64,000 bases of DNA, taken from assembly GCF_000021745.1 (NCBI RefSeq), contig NC_011666.1:2118501-2182500 (forward strand), in the 5' to 3' direction. Position numbers and translations under genes: made by a program. Positions within the stretch are counted from its first letter, which is position 1, and each line of letters begins with the position of its first letter. This stretch comes from Methylocella silvestris BL2 (lineage in GTDB: Bacteria; Pseudomonadota; Alphaproteobacteria; Rhizobiales; Beijerinckiaceae). Of this stretch, positions 27,488-36,544 are shown piece by piece. The notes beneath the pieces were generated by a model that saw nothing but the letters and a program-made list of their open reading frames with translations, had not been told where the DNA came from and ran no database searches.

Positions 27488-28926
27488 TCCTGAAAGGCAA
27501 CCAGCGCGCAGGCGGTGCTGATCTCGCGACCCACCTCATGAATGAGCACGACAACGATCTTGTCGAGGTGGCCGAGATCAGGGGTACGGTGGCGCAGGAT
27601 TTGCACGGAGCGTTCGGAGAGCACGAGGCTATTGCCGCGGGGACGCGATGCAAAAAGCCTCTCTATAGTCTCTCCATCAATCCGTCCGAGCCGATCTCCC
27701 GCGACCAGTACCAGACCGCCATAGACCGCATCGAGCAGCGCCTCGGGCTCTCGGGCCAGGCTCGTGCGGTGGTGTTTCATGTCAAGCACGGGCGCGAGCA
27801 TTGCCACGTCGTATGGTCACGGGTCGACTCCGTGAATATGCGGGCTGTGCATATTTCCCACGACCGTATGAAGCTGCGCACGCTGTCCCAGGAGCTTGCA
27901 CATGAGTTCGGCCTGTCCTTGCCAGATGGCCTTGCGCAGGGACGCGATACGGATCGCGAGCGCAAGAAGGATATGAGCCTTGGCGAGAAGGCTCAGGCCG
28001 AAGCTACGGGGATCACTCCCCGCGAGCGCAGCGCCGAGATCACGGATGCATTCCGCCGCTCCGACAGTGCGGAGGCGTTCCGGGCCGCGCTGAAAGAGAA
28101 AGGCTATATCCTCGCACGGGGCGACAAACGCGGGTTTGTCGTCGTCGATAGGTTCGGCAAGGTTCACAGCCTTGCCCGCCAGATCGACGGGGTGCGGACG
28201 CGCGAGCTGAATGACAAGCTCGCGCCGCTAGCGCAGGAGCAGCTTCCATCGGTCGATCAGGCGACCGACGCCATGCGAGCCCGCGGAGCGGAGGCGAAAG
28301 AGCGCGTCGATGCGCGCGTCTCCCGCCGCATGGCGGAGCTATCCGGGAAGCTGGATACCCGGCAGGCGACACGGCGGGGGAAGCTCGATTGCCGCAAGCA
28401 GGAAATGGACATCGTTCACGGTAGCGAACGCATGTCCCTTCATGCCGCGCACAAGTCGGAAGCGGGCAAGCCGTTCGCTCGTGTGGCCGGTGCCATATTC
28501 GCGCTGTTCGAAAGGGTTCCAGGCTTGCGGTCCGTCATCGCGCCTCTGCGGCGCAACCCAAATATCAATCCTGCCGAGCGCCACCGCATCGAGCGGGAGG
28601 CACTCGACCGCCGTCATCAGCGCGAGCACTTCATGCTGGGACGGCGCTACAAGGCTCTGGACCGGCTGGACCTGAAAGAGCGTCGCTCGCTTGAAATCAC
28701 GGTCCGTCGCCAGATTCAGGAGACTGAAGGACTGCGGGCCGATGCCGCGCAGCTCCGTCAGGATCAGATCGAGGTCAACAAAATCGATATTACTGTCGAC
28801 GCTTCCCTTGCCAAAGCCGAAGGAAAGCGCGGGTGGAAGGCTCGGCAGGCGAAGCTGGACGACGGCAAAGGGCAGAAGCAAAATCGCCCGCGCGGTTATC
28901 GGCAGTCCCGTGATGATCTAAGCTAA
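27484..28926 (+). CDS. MobP-type relaxase (VirD2-like)
   Basis: A 480-residue DNA-nicking enzyme. The three-histidine metal motif is FHVKHGREHCHVVWSR (H99, H102, H106, H108), typical of MobP/VirD2-like relaxases. A tyrosine at Y61 (PLYSLSINPSE) is a candidate nucleophile. The basic, helical C-terminal half may bind the coupling protein. With mobC, ardC and the coupling protein, this gives a near-complete mobilisation set. The gene looks full-length. Confidence 0.9.
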   Translation: MILKGNQRAGGADLATHLMNEHDNDLVEVAEIRGTVAQDLHGAFGEHEAIAAGTRCKKPLYSLSINPSEPISRDQYQTAIDRIEQRLGLSGQARAVVFHVKHGREHCHVVWSRVDSVNMRAVHISHDRMKLRTLSQELAHEFGLSLPDGLAQGRDTDRERKKDMSLGEKAQAEATGITPRERSAEITDAFRRSDSAEAFRAALKEKGYILARGDKRGFVVVDRFGKVHSLARQIDGVRTRELNDKLAPLAQEQLPSVDQATDAMRARGAEAKERVDARVSRRMAELSGKLDTRQATRRGKLDCRKQEMDIVHGSERMSLHAAHKSEAGKPFARVAGAIFALFERVPGLRSVIAPLRRNPNINPAERHRIEREALDRRHQREHFMLGRRYKALDRLDLKERRSLEITVRRQIQETEGLRADAAQLRQDQIEVNKIDITVDASLAKAEGKRGWKARQAKLDDGKGQKQNRPRGYRQSRDDLS

Positions 28927-29009
28927 GACGCTGATCTCAATGTAAAATTTTGCGCGCGGTTTATAAGTCGTTTATTTTGCTAAGTTTGGCTACGTGAAAG
29001 CTGGCCTCT

Positions 29010-29031
29010 TCAAACCTTGATTATGGTTTGA
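29010..29031. promoter_or_regulatory. Inverted repeat, likely AbiEi operator
   Basis: TCAAACC (29010-29016) and GGTTTGA (29025-29031) form a perfect inverted repeat with an 8-base spacer, 22 bases before the abiEi start and directly before TATGCT (29035-29040), a possible -10 box. AbiEi-type antitoxins are known to repress their own promoter through inverted repeats. Confidence 0.5.
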
Positions 29032-29052
29032 GATTATGCTATTTTACTAAGT

Positions 29053-29904
29053 ATGACTGAGCAAAAGCACAGCAAGCTAAACCAGTTAGAACGAACCCTC
29101 CCTGAAGGGCTTCTCGTTGACTCAGGCTGGATGGAGCGCAACGGTTACTCAACCAGCCTGCGCAGCCAATATGTTTCCGCAGGCTGGCTGACCCAGCCAG
29201 CACGCGGCACCTACAAGCGGCCACTCGGCGATTTAACGTGGCAGAAGGTTGTCGTCTCTTTACAAACGCTGCTCGAACAATCGTTGGTCGTAGGTGGGCG
29301 CACCGCGCTCGAACTGCACGGGTTCTCGCATTATTTATCTGCCAGCGGCCCGTCTACTGTACATCTTTACGGGCGCGATCCCCCGCCGAATTGGCTCGCC
29401 AAGCTGCCCTTGAAAGAGCGATTTCGGTTTCACCGATCTCAGACACTCTTTAAGTCGGACCCCGTCACGAAGGGGCTTACGAATTTTGCTTGGGATGTAC
29501 CTGCGAACGCAGGGACGATGGCCGATGGATTGAAGGCGGGAGAGCTGAGGCAAGTCTGGGGACAGTCGGATTGGCCGCTCACACTCTCTACTCCCGAGCG
29601 CGCGCTTCTTGAACTGCTGGATGAACTGCCCACGCACGAAAGCTTTCATCAAGTTGATATGCTCGTCGAAGGCCTGCGCATCCTGAGTCCAAAGCGGCTC
29701 CAGAAGCTACTCATCGATTGCCGCAGCGTGAAGGTCAAGCGACTCTTCTTCTGGTTCGCCGAGCGTCATCAGCATACTTGGCTAAAACAAATGGACCCCG
29801 CTGCCGTCGATCTAGGAAGTGGGAAGCGTATGCTCGTCAAAGGCGGCAAGTTTGATCCAAAATACCTCATAACAATCCCAGAGGACCTCGGTGCCCCTGT
29901 CTGA
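29053..29904 (+). CDS. abiEi: AbiEi-family antitoxin / transcriptional regulator
   Basis: A 283-residue protein whose N-terminus (about 20-75) fits the winged-helix domain of AbiEi antitoxins (WMERNGYSTSLRSQYVSAGW). It overlaps the toxin gene by 14 bases. In the type IV toxin-antitoxin system AbiE, the antitoxin represses the operon and blocks the toxin's effect without direct binding. Identity is supported mainly by the downstream AbiEii match. Confidence 0.8.
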   Translation: MTEQKHSKLNQLERTLPEGLLVDSGWMERNGYSTSLRSQYVSAGWLTQPARGTYKRPLGDLTWQKVVVSLQTLLEQSLVVGGRTALELHGFSHYLSASGPSTVHLYGRDPPPNWLAKLPLKERFRFHRSQTLFKSDPVTKGLTNFAWDVPANAGTMADGLKAGELRQVWGQSDWPLTLSTPERALLELLDELPTHESFHQVDMLVEGLRILSPKRLQKLLIDCRSVKVKRLFFWFAERHQHTWLKQMDPAAVDLGSGKRMLVKGGKFDPKYLITIPEDLGAPV

Positions 29905-30814
29905 ACGCTATCAGCGCCAAGTCGCTTTACTGGTCGAAGTCATTCCGTTCGTTGCAGCGGAAAAAGATTTCGCCCTGAAAGGCGGTACTGCGATCAACCT
30001 CTTCGTTCGAGATATGCCTCGTCTGTCGGTGGATATTGACCTGACCTACCTGCCGGTAGCTCCGAGGCCTGAGTCCTTAGCTGCGATTGATGCGGGGATG
30101 AAGCGCATGGCCGACGCAATCCGAGCGGGTTTGCGGGGAGCACGTGTAACCCAGGTGTTGAACGCCCGCGAGCAGATCGTAACCAAGCTCACGGTCCAGA
30201 GGCCGGATGCGCAGATCAAGATCGAGGTGACGCCCGTTCTACGCGGCTGCGTTTTCGAACCCACGATGCGTTCGGTTTCCGATAGCGTTGAGGAGCAGTT
30301 TGGCTTTGCGCAAACGCAGGTCGTGTCGTTTGCCGACTTGTACGCCGGTAAGATTATGGCCGCTCTCGACCGGCAGCATCCGCGTGACCTGTTTGATGTC
30401 CGCGACCTGCTGGCAAATGAAGGCATCGACGACAATCTTCGAAGCGCATTCATCGTCTATCTTATCAGTCACGACAGGCCGATCTCAGAAGTCCTCATCC
30501 CGCGACAGAAAGACATTGCGCAAGAATTTGCACAAGGCTTCGAGGGAATGACAACTAAGCCTGTGGCGCTGGACGAGTTACTCGCGGCGCGAGAGGCACT
30601 CATAGCTACAATGGCAGGCGGAATGCCAAAAGCTCACAAAGAGTTTCTCCTGGCCTTCAAACGCGGTGAGCCCGACTGGAATTTGCTGAGCATTCCAGGC
30701 GCGTCAGAATTGCCCGCCGTTAAATGGAAGCAATTCAATCTCGACAAACTCTCGGCAGACGCTCGTGCCCGGCTAGTTGCACAGCTCGCCGAAACATTGG
30801 CCGCGAAAGAATAG
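29891..30814 (+). CDS. abiEii: AbiEii-family nucleotidyltransferase toxin
   Basis: A 307-residue protein starting at a GTG inside the end of abiEi. The nucleotidyltransferase motif reads LKGGTAINLF followed by RLSVDIDLTYLP, with the conserved DxD pair; a later DLYAGKIMAALDRQHPRDLFD segment is also characteristic of the family. AbiEii toxins block growth on phage infection, some by modifying tRNA. All visible key residues are present. Confidence 0.9.
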   Translation: MPLSERYQRQVALLVEVIPFVAAEKDFALKGGTAINLFVRDMPRLSVDIDLTYLPVAPRPESLAAIDAGMKRMADAIRAGLRGARVTQVLNAREQIVTKLTVQRPDAQIKIEVTPVLRGCVFEPTMRSVSDSVEEQFGFAQTQVVSFADLYAGKIMAALDRQHPRDLFDVRDLLANEGIDDNLRSAFIVYLISHDRPISEVLIPRQKDIAQEFAQGFEGMTTKPVALDELLAAREALIATMAGGMPKAHKEFLLAFKRGEPDWNLLSIPGASELPAVKWKQFNLDKLSADARARLVAQLAETLAAKE

Positions 30815-30847
30815 CCAATGATGATCGGATCATGGGTGCGGTGGTAG

Positions 30848-31591
30848 ATGTTTACACGTGAATTCCTTCAAGCGGTAAGCGACTGGCAGCGTGGCGGCGA
30901 TGCGCGCCAGACAAAGAAAAGAGGCGAGCGCTTGAAAGAGCTTGCCGAAGGCATTGATAGCCGTTTTCGAAGCTGCGGCCTCATCACCTATCGGCAAGTT
31001 GCACTGGACAAGGGCGGCGTCTGGAAACTCATTGCGGAGCGAAGTCTGCCTGAAAAAATCTCCGCCTGGACGCTCGCGCCATCCATAGCAAAGACGTTCA
31101 AGGGCGGCGTTCCCCCTGAAGGCTGGCAGGGCACGATCTTTGAGATCATGCCGGAGCCGGAAGCTGTAATTCTCAATCTTCACGCCCTCTATCAGTCCCC
31201 TGATTTTTGCGGGGCGCTAGAACGTGAAAGCAGCGCAATTGACGGGTTCTGGGATGGGGCCGGTCGATACCGCAACACGCAGGCCGAAGTCGTCCTCGGC
31301 ATCGACAATCTTGACCGCGCCAGTGTCTACGCTCTCGGCGGCTACTCCAGTGACCGTGACACGCTCATCCGCATGATGTTCGATCAGGAGCCGACACAGG
31401 AGTTGATCGCGTGGTTCGAAACCCAGCAGAAAAAAGCGGGCTTCGAACTAGGTGCGTTCTGGCTGGACGGCGAACCTCTGCAACGCGTCCTTGCGCGGAT
31501 GGAGCCTCACATCGCCCGGCTGAAGCCTATAAAGGCGGCACAGGACGAAGCAAAAAAGGCCGTTGCATCTGGGGCCGATGAAAATTCATAG
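30848..31591 (+). CDS. Hypothetical protein linked to abiE
   Basis: A 247-residue protein following abiEii in the same direction after 33 bases. The N-terminus is charged and helical. I recognise no catalytic motif. Because it lies on the same strand close behind the toxin, it may belong to the operon. Its stop falls at the start of direct repeat A. Confidence 0.6.
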   Translation: MFTREFLQAVSDWQRGGDARQTKKRGERLKELAEGIDSRFRSCGLITYRQVALDKGGVWKLIAERSLPEKISAWTLAPSIAKTFKGGVPPEGWQGTIFEIMPEPEAVILNLHALYQSPDFCGALERESSAIDGFWDGAGRYRNTQAEVVLGIDNLDRASVYALGGYSSDRDTLIRMMFDQEPTQELIAWFETQQKKAGFELGAFWLDGEPLQRVLARMEPHIARLKPIKAAQDEAKKAVASGADENS

Positions 31592-31713
31592 CGCAATTAT
31601 AATGACATACGAGTTCTCAGTTTCATCCTGTCGGGCGCGCCAATAAAGTCCTGATTTAGGGCAGCCCCAAAAAAAATCGAGTGATCCTTCGCTCACCACC
31701 GGCACGGGCCATC
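31591..31713. repeat. Direct repeat A (about 120 bp), pair with 33764-33883
   Basis: From GCGCAA at 31591 through GGGCCATC at 31713, this matches the segment at 33764-33883 in the same orientation at roughly three-quarters identity by eye. It includes a hairpin-like TTTAGGG (31655-31661) followed by CCCAAAA (31666-31672). No gene lies between 31592 and 31789. Confidence 0.65.
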
Positions 31714-31789
31714 TATGGAGGGTGTTTGGGGCGAGGAATGTGCCTCTCGCCCGCCGGCGGGACCGAGCAAAAGAACGCCTTCGCTGTGG

Positions 31790-32677
31790 CTACGAATAGC
31801 GCATCGCGTCGAGGTCGGCGATCAGCTTTGGGCCGGTCGGACACCAGCCGAGCTTCGCCTGCGTTTGCGCGCTGGAGGCAGGCATGTCCATACCGACGAA
31901 CATACCCAACCATCCGAAATGCTCGGCGGCTTTTTCTGGCGAAACGCTGACTGCCGGAAGTTTCAGGCCGCGAGCGAGCGCTTCCGCAATCGCGCGAGCT
32001 TCGACGCCTTCTTCACCCACCGCATGGTAACGCGCACCGACTTCCTTCTTCTCGATTGCAAGGAGGTAAAGGCGCGCGACATCGCTCAAATGACCCGCAG
32101 GCCAACGGTTGCGTCCTTGACCCACATACGCCGATACGCCTTTTTCCCGCGCGATCGCGACGAGCGGCGAGATCAGTCCTTGCTTGACTGTGTTGTGAAC
32201 CTGCGGCAGCCGCATGACCGAAACATTGACGCCCGCATCCAGCAGTTCGTTCCCAGCCAGTTCCGAAGCGATGCGCGGATTGGGATGGCTGGCGTCAAAG
32301 ACATCCTCGGTCGCCAGTTGACCGTGCGTACCGCCGCCCATACCGGTGCCGGAGGTGATGAGCAGGGGCCGGTCAGAACCCTTCAGCGCGGAGCCAAGCG
32401 CACCGATGACGCGGCGATCCTTTTCGCAATTCTCCACGAATTTCGAGAAATCGTGATCGAACGCGGCATGAATCACGGCATCGGCTTTTGCCGCGCCGCT
32501 GCGGATACTGTCCAAATCCTCCAGCGTAGCGCGGTGAACCTCGGCGCCCGCCGCCGCGAGCGACTTGGCGCCGTCGTCGGACCTGGTCATGCCGATCACC
32601 TGGTGGCCCGCCTTGATGAGCTCCGGCAAGACTGCAGAACCGATGAAGCCTGTGGCTCCAGTCAGGAAGATACGCAT
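31790..32677 (-). CDS. NAD(P)-dependent epimerase/SDR oxidoreductase
   Basis: A 295-residue extended SDR-like protein. The N-terminal Rossmann motif is FLTGATGFIGSAV (residues 4-16). The usual catalytic YxxxK is not obvious; the region after ITSGTGMGGG lacks a clear tyrosine, so it may be an atypical SDR of the NmrA/epimerase kind. The ATG at 32677 is used because AAGGAG lies seven bases upstream, while the ATG at 32683 is too close to it. It is divergent from an XRE-type regulator at 32779 that likely controls it. Confidence 0.85.
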   Translation of the reverse strand: MRIFLTGATGFIGSAVLPELIKAGHQVIGMTRSDDGAKSLAAAGAEVHRATLEDLDSIRSGAAKADAVIHAAFDHDFSKFVENCEKDRRVIGALGSALKGSDRPLLITSGTGMGGGTHGQLATEDVFDASHPNPRIASELAGNELLDAGVNVSVMRLPQVHNTVKQGLISPLVAIAREKGVSAYVGQGRNRWPAGHLSDVARLYLLAIEKKEVGARYHAVGEEGVEARAIAEALARGLKLPAVSVSPEKAAEHFGWLGMFVGMDMPASSAQTQAKLGWCPTGPKLIADLDAMRYS

Positions 32678-32778
32678 GCTCATTCTCCTTTTTGAATTCT
32701 ATTTCCTCCGGTATGGGTCAATATGATATCCTGTTAAAGTAGTGATATTATCCTATTATAATTACTAATAGGCTCGCC
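32678..32778. promoter_or_regulatory. Control region between SDR and HTH regulator genes
   Basis: An AT-rich 101-base region. TAGTGAT (32740-32746) and ATTACTA (32761-32767) form an imperfect inverted repeat. It is the only space for both divergent promoters, so the regulator probably binds here. Confidence 0.4.
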
Positions 32779-33612
32779 ATGCCCTCAGGGACCGCCAATA
32801 CCCTCGCCGCCTTCTTGAAGGATCGCCGCACCCGGCTCGATCCCGCCGCATTCGGATTCTCGGGGCGCAGGCGAACTCCAGGCTTGCGGCGGGAAGAGGT
32901 CGCGCAACGCTCCAATATCAGTTCGACCTGGTACACGTGGCTGGAGCAAGGACGTGGCGGCGCGCCTTCCGCAGATGTGCTGAATCGTATTGCGACCGGC
33001 CTCATGTTGACCGAGATCGAGCGCGAACATCTTTTTATTCTGGCGTTGGGACGACCTCCGGAGATGCGTTACAAGCCCACGCTGGGCGTGACGCCGCGTC
33101 TCCAGCGTTTGCTGGACTGCTTCGATGCATGCCCAGCCTTTATCAAAACCGCGACATGGGATGTCGTCGCTTGGAACCGCGCCGCTACGATCGTGCTGAC
33201 GGACTACGGCAAGCTACCCGTGCACCAGCGCAACATCCTGCGTCTCGTCTTTTGCAATCCCGCCATGCGCGCCAAGCAGCACGACTGGGAAGGCATGGCG
33301 CGATTTTTAGTCGGCGCGTTTCGGGTTGACGCCGCTCGCGCTGGCGCGGTCGCGGAAGTGACAGAGCTTGTGGACGAGCTTTGTCTAAAGAGCCCAGAAT
33401 TTGCAAAATTCTGGAAAGAAAACGACGTCTACGCTCCCAGCGATGGCGTCAAACAACTGCAGCATCCGGAACTCGGCGCATTTGCAATGGAGTATTCTGC
33501 CTTCGCCGTCGATGGACGGCCCGATCTCGGGCTGCTGGTCTACAATCCACTGGATGATCAGGTCAAAGATCGCATTCGCGTGCTTGTTAAGCGATTGACC
33601 AAACGCGCTTAG
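32779..33612 (+). CDS. Helix-turn-helix regulator with MmyB-like C-terminal domain
   Basis: A 277-residue protein. The N-terminal XRE-type HTH includes RTPGLRREEVAQRSNISSTWYTWLEQGRG, shown here only by its key residues LRREEVA and W-x-x-LE. The C-terminal 170 residues match the MmyB-like ligand-binding domain (WDVVAWNRAA, LRLVFCNP). Such regulators usually control an adjacent divergent oxidoreductase or SDR gene, as here. The ribosome site is weak. Confidence 0.88.
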   Translation: MPSGTANTLAAFLKDRRTRLDPAAFGFSGRRRTPGLRREEVAQRSNISSTWYTWLEQGRGGAPSADVLNRIATGLMLTEIEREHLFILALGRPPEMRYKPTLGVTPRLQRLLDCFDACPAFIKTATWDVVAWNRAATIVLTDYGKLPVHQRNILRLVFCNPAMRAKQHDWEGMARFLVGAFRVDAARAGAVAEVTELVDELCLKSPEFAKFWKENDVYAPSDGVKQLQHPELGAFAMEYSAFAVDGRPDLGLLVYNPLDDQVKDRIRVLVKRLTKRA

Positions 33613-33763
33613 TTCCTATTGGAAAGCGAGTTATTCTGCGGAGCCAGCGGAAATCTGCTTCATAGATGGCGCTTCCGCCGCGATAACTGATCAGGTAAAC
33701 GCGGTTGCGTGGCTGAATTCAGTCTTGGTTTTCGCCGTCAGTGCAATCGACCACAAAAAAATG

Positions 33764-33883
33764 GCGCAAACAATCACATAAGAGCGCCCGGTTTCATCCT
33801 GTCGGGCACGTCAATAAAACCGGTGGTTTAGGGCAACCCCTAAAAAATTGACTGATCTCCACTCACTACCAGCACGGGCCATC
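33764..33883. repeat. Direct repeat B, pair with 31591-31713
   Basis: Same orientation as repeat A. It contains a perfect hairpin TTTAGGG-CAAC-CCCTAAA (33827-33844). Outside the repeat, no gene is seen from 33613 to 34036. The repeat pair encloses exactly the SDR/HTH module. Confidence 0.65.
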
Positions 33884-34036
33884 GTCCGCCACATCTCGTG
33901 GGGCGGCGGCGCATCGGAGCGAAAGGGACTGGGCTTCCCGGAGAATATTTTCTGGTCCGTTTCATGAGGTCACCAACAACCGAGCCCTGCCTTGTCGGAG
34001 GCCTTTTCGCGCACGTCTCTCCGCCGCGACGCCCGT

Positions 34037-34657
34037 CTATGCGTGTCCGGGGTTTGGCGCCGGCTCCGACGCCGGAGGGATCAGCAGTGTGGACAGCATC
34101 ACACGCTTGAACCGGTCGATGGCCTTGGAACTACGTTCGACCTTCATCCTCAGCATGGCTCCATGCCAGGACGAGAGCAGCACATCTGCTAGTTCATCCG
34201 GGTCAAGATCAGCCCGCACGCTCCCCGCCGCTTGCGCCGCCCGGATACCGGCGGAGAAATGCTGGGTCAGACTGGCGAAGATTTGCTCAAGCCGGCCACG
34301 GATGAGATCGCTGTGTTCGGCCGCCTCCAGGCTCATGTTGCTGATCATGCATCCGTGTCGCCAGCCCGCGCCTGCCAGGGCGTCGGTGATGACGTCGAAA
34401 TAAGCCGTCAAACGGTCCATGGCGGTCCGGGTGTCGTCACCCAGGGTCGCCGCGATGATGGCTTCGGTGCGCTCGAAATAGCGGTCGAGTACGGCGACGG
34501 CGAACGCCTCCTTCGATCCGAAATGGTTGATGAAGGAGCCCTGAGGCGCGTTCGCCTCGGCGCATATTTCACGTACGCCGACCCCGAAGAAGCCGCGCTG
34601 GTGCAGCGTCATGACGCCGGATTCGATGAAGCGTTCTCGAAGAGAGTGCCTGCCCAT
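34037..34657 (-). CDS. TetR/AcrR-family regulator
   Basis: A 206-residue protein. The HTH is at about residues 8-55 (QRGFFGVGVREICAEANAP, then GSFINHFGSKEAF). The C-terminal region is a helical ligand-binding domain. It is divergent from the DUF1330-like gene, and a palindrome lies between them, so it probably represses both. The ligand is unknown. Confidence 0.9.
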   Translation of the reverse strand: MGRHSLRERFIESGVMTLHQRGFFGVGVREICAEANAPQGSFINHFGSKEAFAVAVLDRYFERTEAIIAATLGDDTRTAMDRLTAYFDVITDALAGAGWRHGCMISNMSLEAAEHSDLIRGRLEQIFASLTQHFSAGIRAAQAAGSVRADLDPDELADVLLSSWHGAMLRMKVERSSKAIDRFKRVMLSTLLIPPASEPAPNPGHA

Positions 34658-34665
34658 TTATCTAT

Positions 34666-34681
34666 ATACGTACGAACGTAT
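34666..34681. promoter_or_regulatory. Palindromic TetR operator with divergent promoter boxes
   Basis: ATACGT-ACGA-ACGTAT is a perfect inverted repeat. On the minus strand it lies between TTGTCA and TATATA (18-base spacer), the likely tetR promoter. On the plus strand TTGACA (34686-34691) follows it, the likely -35 box for the next gene. Confidence 0.7.
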
Positions 34682-34769
34682 TTCTTTGACAAGCCCTATC
34701 GCTTAGAGTTTATTCGAGCACTCGATGGGACGGCGCGTCGCCCACAGACGAACGAGGAGAGCGGATTTC

Positions 34770-35204
34770 ATGACAAGCCTTGATGTGACGCGTGACGGAC
34801 TCGAAGCGGCCCGTTCGGCTCTTGCAGGCAAAGGGGCGGTCCAGATGGTGAACCTGCTCCGCTACCGCGCCATCGCTGACTATGGCGCTGGAGGCGAATA
34901 TTCGCCCTGCTCTGGCCAGGAGGCGTATTTTCAGCGCTACCTGCCCGCCTTCGCCAAAGTCGCGTCGGCCGTCGTTCCGGGAGAGACCTTTTCGGTCTGG
35001 TGGGTCGGCGGTGTCCTTGCGACGCTGGTCCCGCCTACGGGCGAGACCTGGCACGCCATCGCCCTTGTGGAATATCCCAGCTTTGAGGTGCTGAGGCGAA
35101 TTATCGATAGCCCCGAATATAAATCCGACGCCGCCCCGCACCGACGCGCCGCCCTTGAGGACTGGCGCTTCATTGCTGCCCAAAAGATGAACCTTCCCGG
35201 ATGA
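34770..35204 (+). CDS. DUF1330-like protein
   Basis: A 144-residue ferredoxin-like-fold protein of the DUF1330 type: the strand VQMVNLLRYRA, then an ALVEYPSFEVLRRIIDSPEY helix. The start at 34770 has GAGGAGAG upstream; the frame continues back to 34725 without better support. Function of the family is unclear; small-molecule binding or stress response is often suggested. Regulation by the divergent TetR is likely. Confidence 0.7.
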   Translation: MTSLDVTRDGLEAARSALAGKGAVQMVNLLRYRAIADYGAGGEYSPCSGQEAYFQRYLPAFAKVASAVVPGETFSVWWVGGVLATLVPPTGETWHAIALVEYPSFEVLRRIIDSPEYKSDAAPHRRAALEDWRFIAAQKMNLPG

Positions 35205-35553
35205 TCGCCTGTCCGGCATGGTCCGACAAATGATCATGCGCCGGGAGGCAGCCCGAGCTTGGGCCTGCCTGGAAGGCGTAGTTGGCTCAGTTCGGCGCTC
35301 TGTCCTGGGGCGATGCGTCGCTCCCGATATAAGAGGCGATCATCGGCGCCTGCTGGCGCCGGCACAGCGGCTGGCCGCCAGGGCCGAATGAACAGCTGGC
35401 GCCAGCACATCCGCCCTAACGAAAGCGCAACGCCGGGTAGATTGAGCGCTTTCGAAAACATAAGAATATTAAAGGCGCAGCTTAAAGACTTAAGAACTCA
35501 GTCGTTTTATCACTCTGATCCATTGATCGCGATCTGGCGTCAGGAGTTCAGCG
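35205..35553. other. Gene-free interval
   Basis: About 350 bases with no convincing gene. It contains short GGCGCC-type inverted sequences around 35345-35410 of unclear meaning. Confidence 0.5.
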
Positions 35554-35895
35554 ATGAAAGCTCTGCAAGAATGCTCTCGTGCCCGCTCGGTTTGTTTTGA
35601 ATCGCATGAGACAGGCGGCGGCATCGAAGGAAGGCCGATATTTGACGGCGCCAATCGGATCGGAAGTCTCAAACGTCTTCTTATCGATACGGAAACGGGC
35701 GGCCCGATCGTCGCGGACGTCGTGCTGCGGAGCTGTTCCGGCTTGGAGGCGCGTTCTCTAAAGATTGCCTGGAAACAGCTTTCCTATGACGCCAGCTTAC
35801 GCGGCTTTCGCTTGGCCGATCAGACGTCGCCTGCAATGGCGAGCGCGGCGGCGACGCTTCCCAGGACGTCGATCTCGGCGCGCGGCCTTCATTGA
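35554..35895 (+). CDS. PRC-barrel-like protein, possibly damaged at the C-terminus
   Basis: A 113-residue protein. The pattern GRPIFDGANRIGSLKRLLID followed by GPIVADVVL and WKQLSYDASLRGF matches PRC-barrel domains. The last 20 residues lose the pattern and run into IS-like sequence, so the end may be frameshifted. PRC-barrel proteins bind RNA or partner proteins; here the role is unknown. Confidence 0.5.
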   Translation: MKALQECSRARSVCFESHETGGGIEGRPIFDGANRIGSLKRLLIDTETGGPIVADVVLRSCSGLEARSLKIAWKQLSYDASLRGFRLADQTSPAMASAAATLPRTSISARGLH

Positions 35896-36014
35896 TAATC
35901 GGAATTGGCGATTTCCACTGAGAATTGGCCCGATAGTGGAGGCGGCCCCAGGCGGCGGACGGTTTGGATTTGACGGATTGACCAAGAAGCCGGGCTTTCA
36001 AAGGATGAAAGCCC

Positions 36015-36290
36015 ATGGCAAAGCGCCGATCCCCTGACGTCGACCTCAAGCGGCAGGTCGCGCAGGAATATCTCGCCGGCGAGACGCTTTATGATCATGC
36101 GAAGCGACGCGACATCTTGCGCAAGCTGATCCGCGTCTGGGTTGAGATAGATTACTGGCGCTCTCGACGCGGACGCCCGCGCCACGGATTTGATCCCGGC
36201 ATATGAGCCGCCATCGGCGCGCTTGAACGACCCGTCGGAGAGCCGCCGCCGAGAAAGCGGCCGCATCCGCAATCGCTGCGTCCCGTTCGC
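36015..36290 (+). mobile_element. Degenerate IS3-like transposase remnant
   Basis: The first frame reads MAKRRSPDVDLKRQVAQEYL, then GETLYDHAKRRD, like the OrfA start of IS3-type or related transposases. After about 150 bases a second frame continues with TGALDADARATDLIPAYE, also typical, so at least one frameshift has occurred. The stretch from 35896 to 36544 holds no intact gene. Confidence 0.6.
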
Positions 36291-36544
36291 GTCTCGCTTT
36301 GCGAGCGACTTCGACTCTTCAAGCGCGATCTGCCCGGGTTCCGCTCGGCGCGTCCGCCCAGGCTCTGTCGGACGGTGGGGTCTATCTTTCCGATATAGCT
36401 ATACCCCGTTTTGTTGCGTCATGGATCACCGATAGCCAGCAATTCTCTATCGCCTTGAGATGCTCGGCGCTCTGCTTGGAAGGCGTGGCGACGTAGAGAA
36501 AATTAGCATCCCGTTGCGCGAGTTCCGTGCGCCTCTGCGTTGGA

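Noticed and set aside
31715-32695. Plus-strand frame of 326 codons
   Set aside because: Shadow of the SDR gene, which has a Rossmann motif and ribosome site on the other strand.
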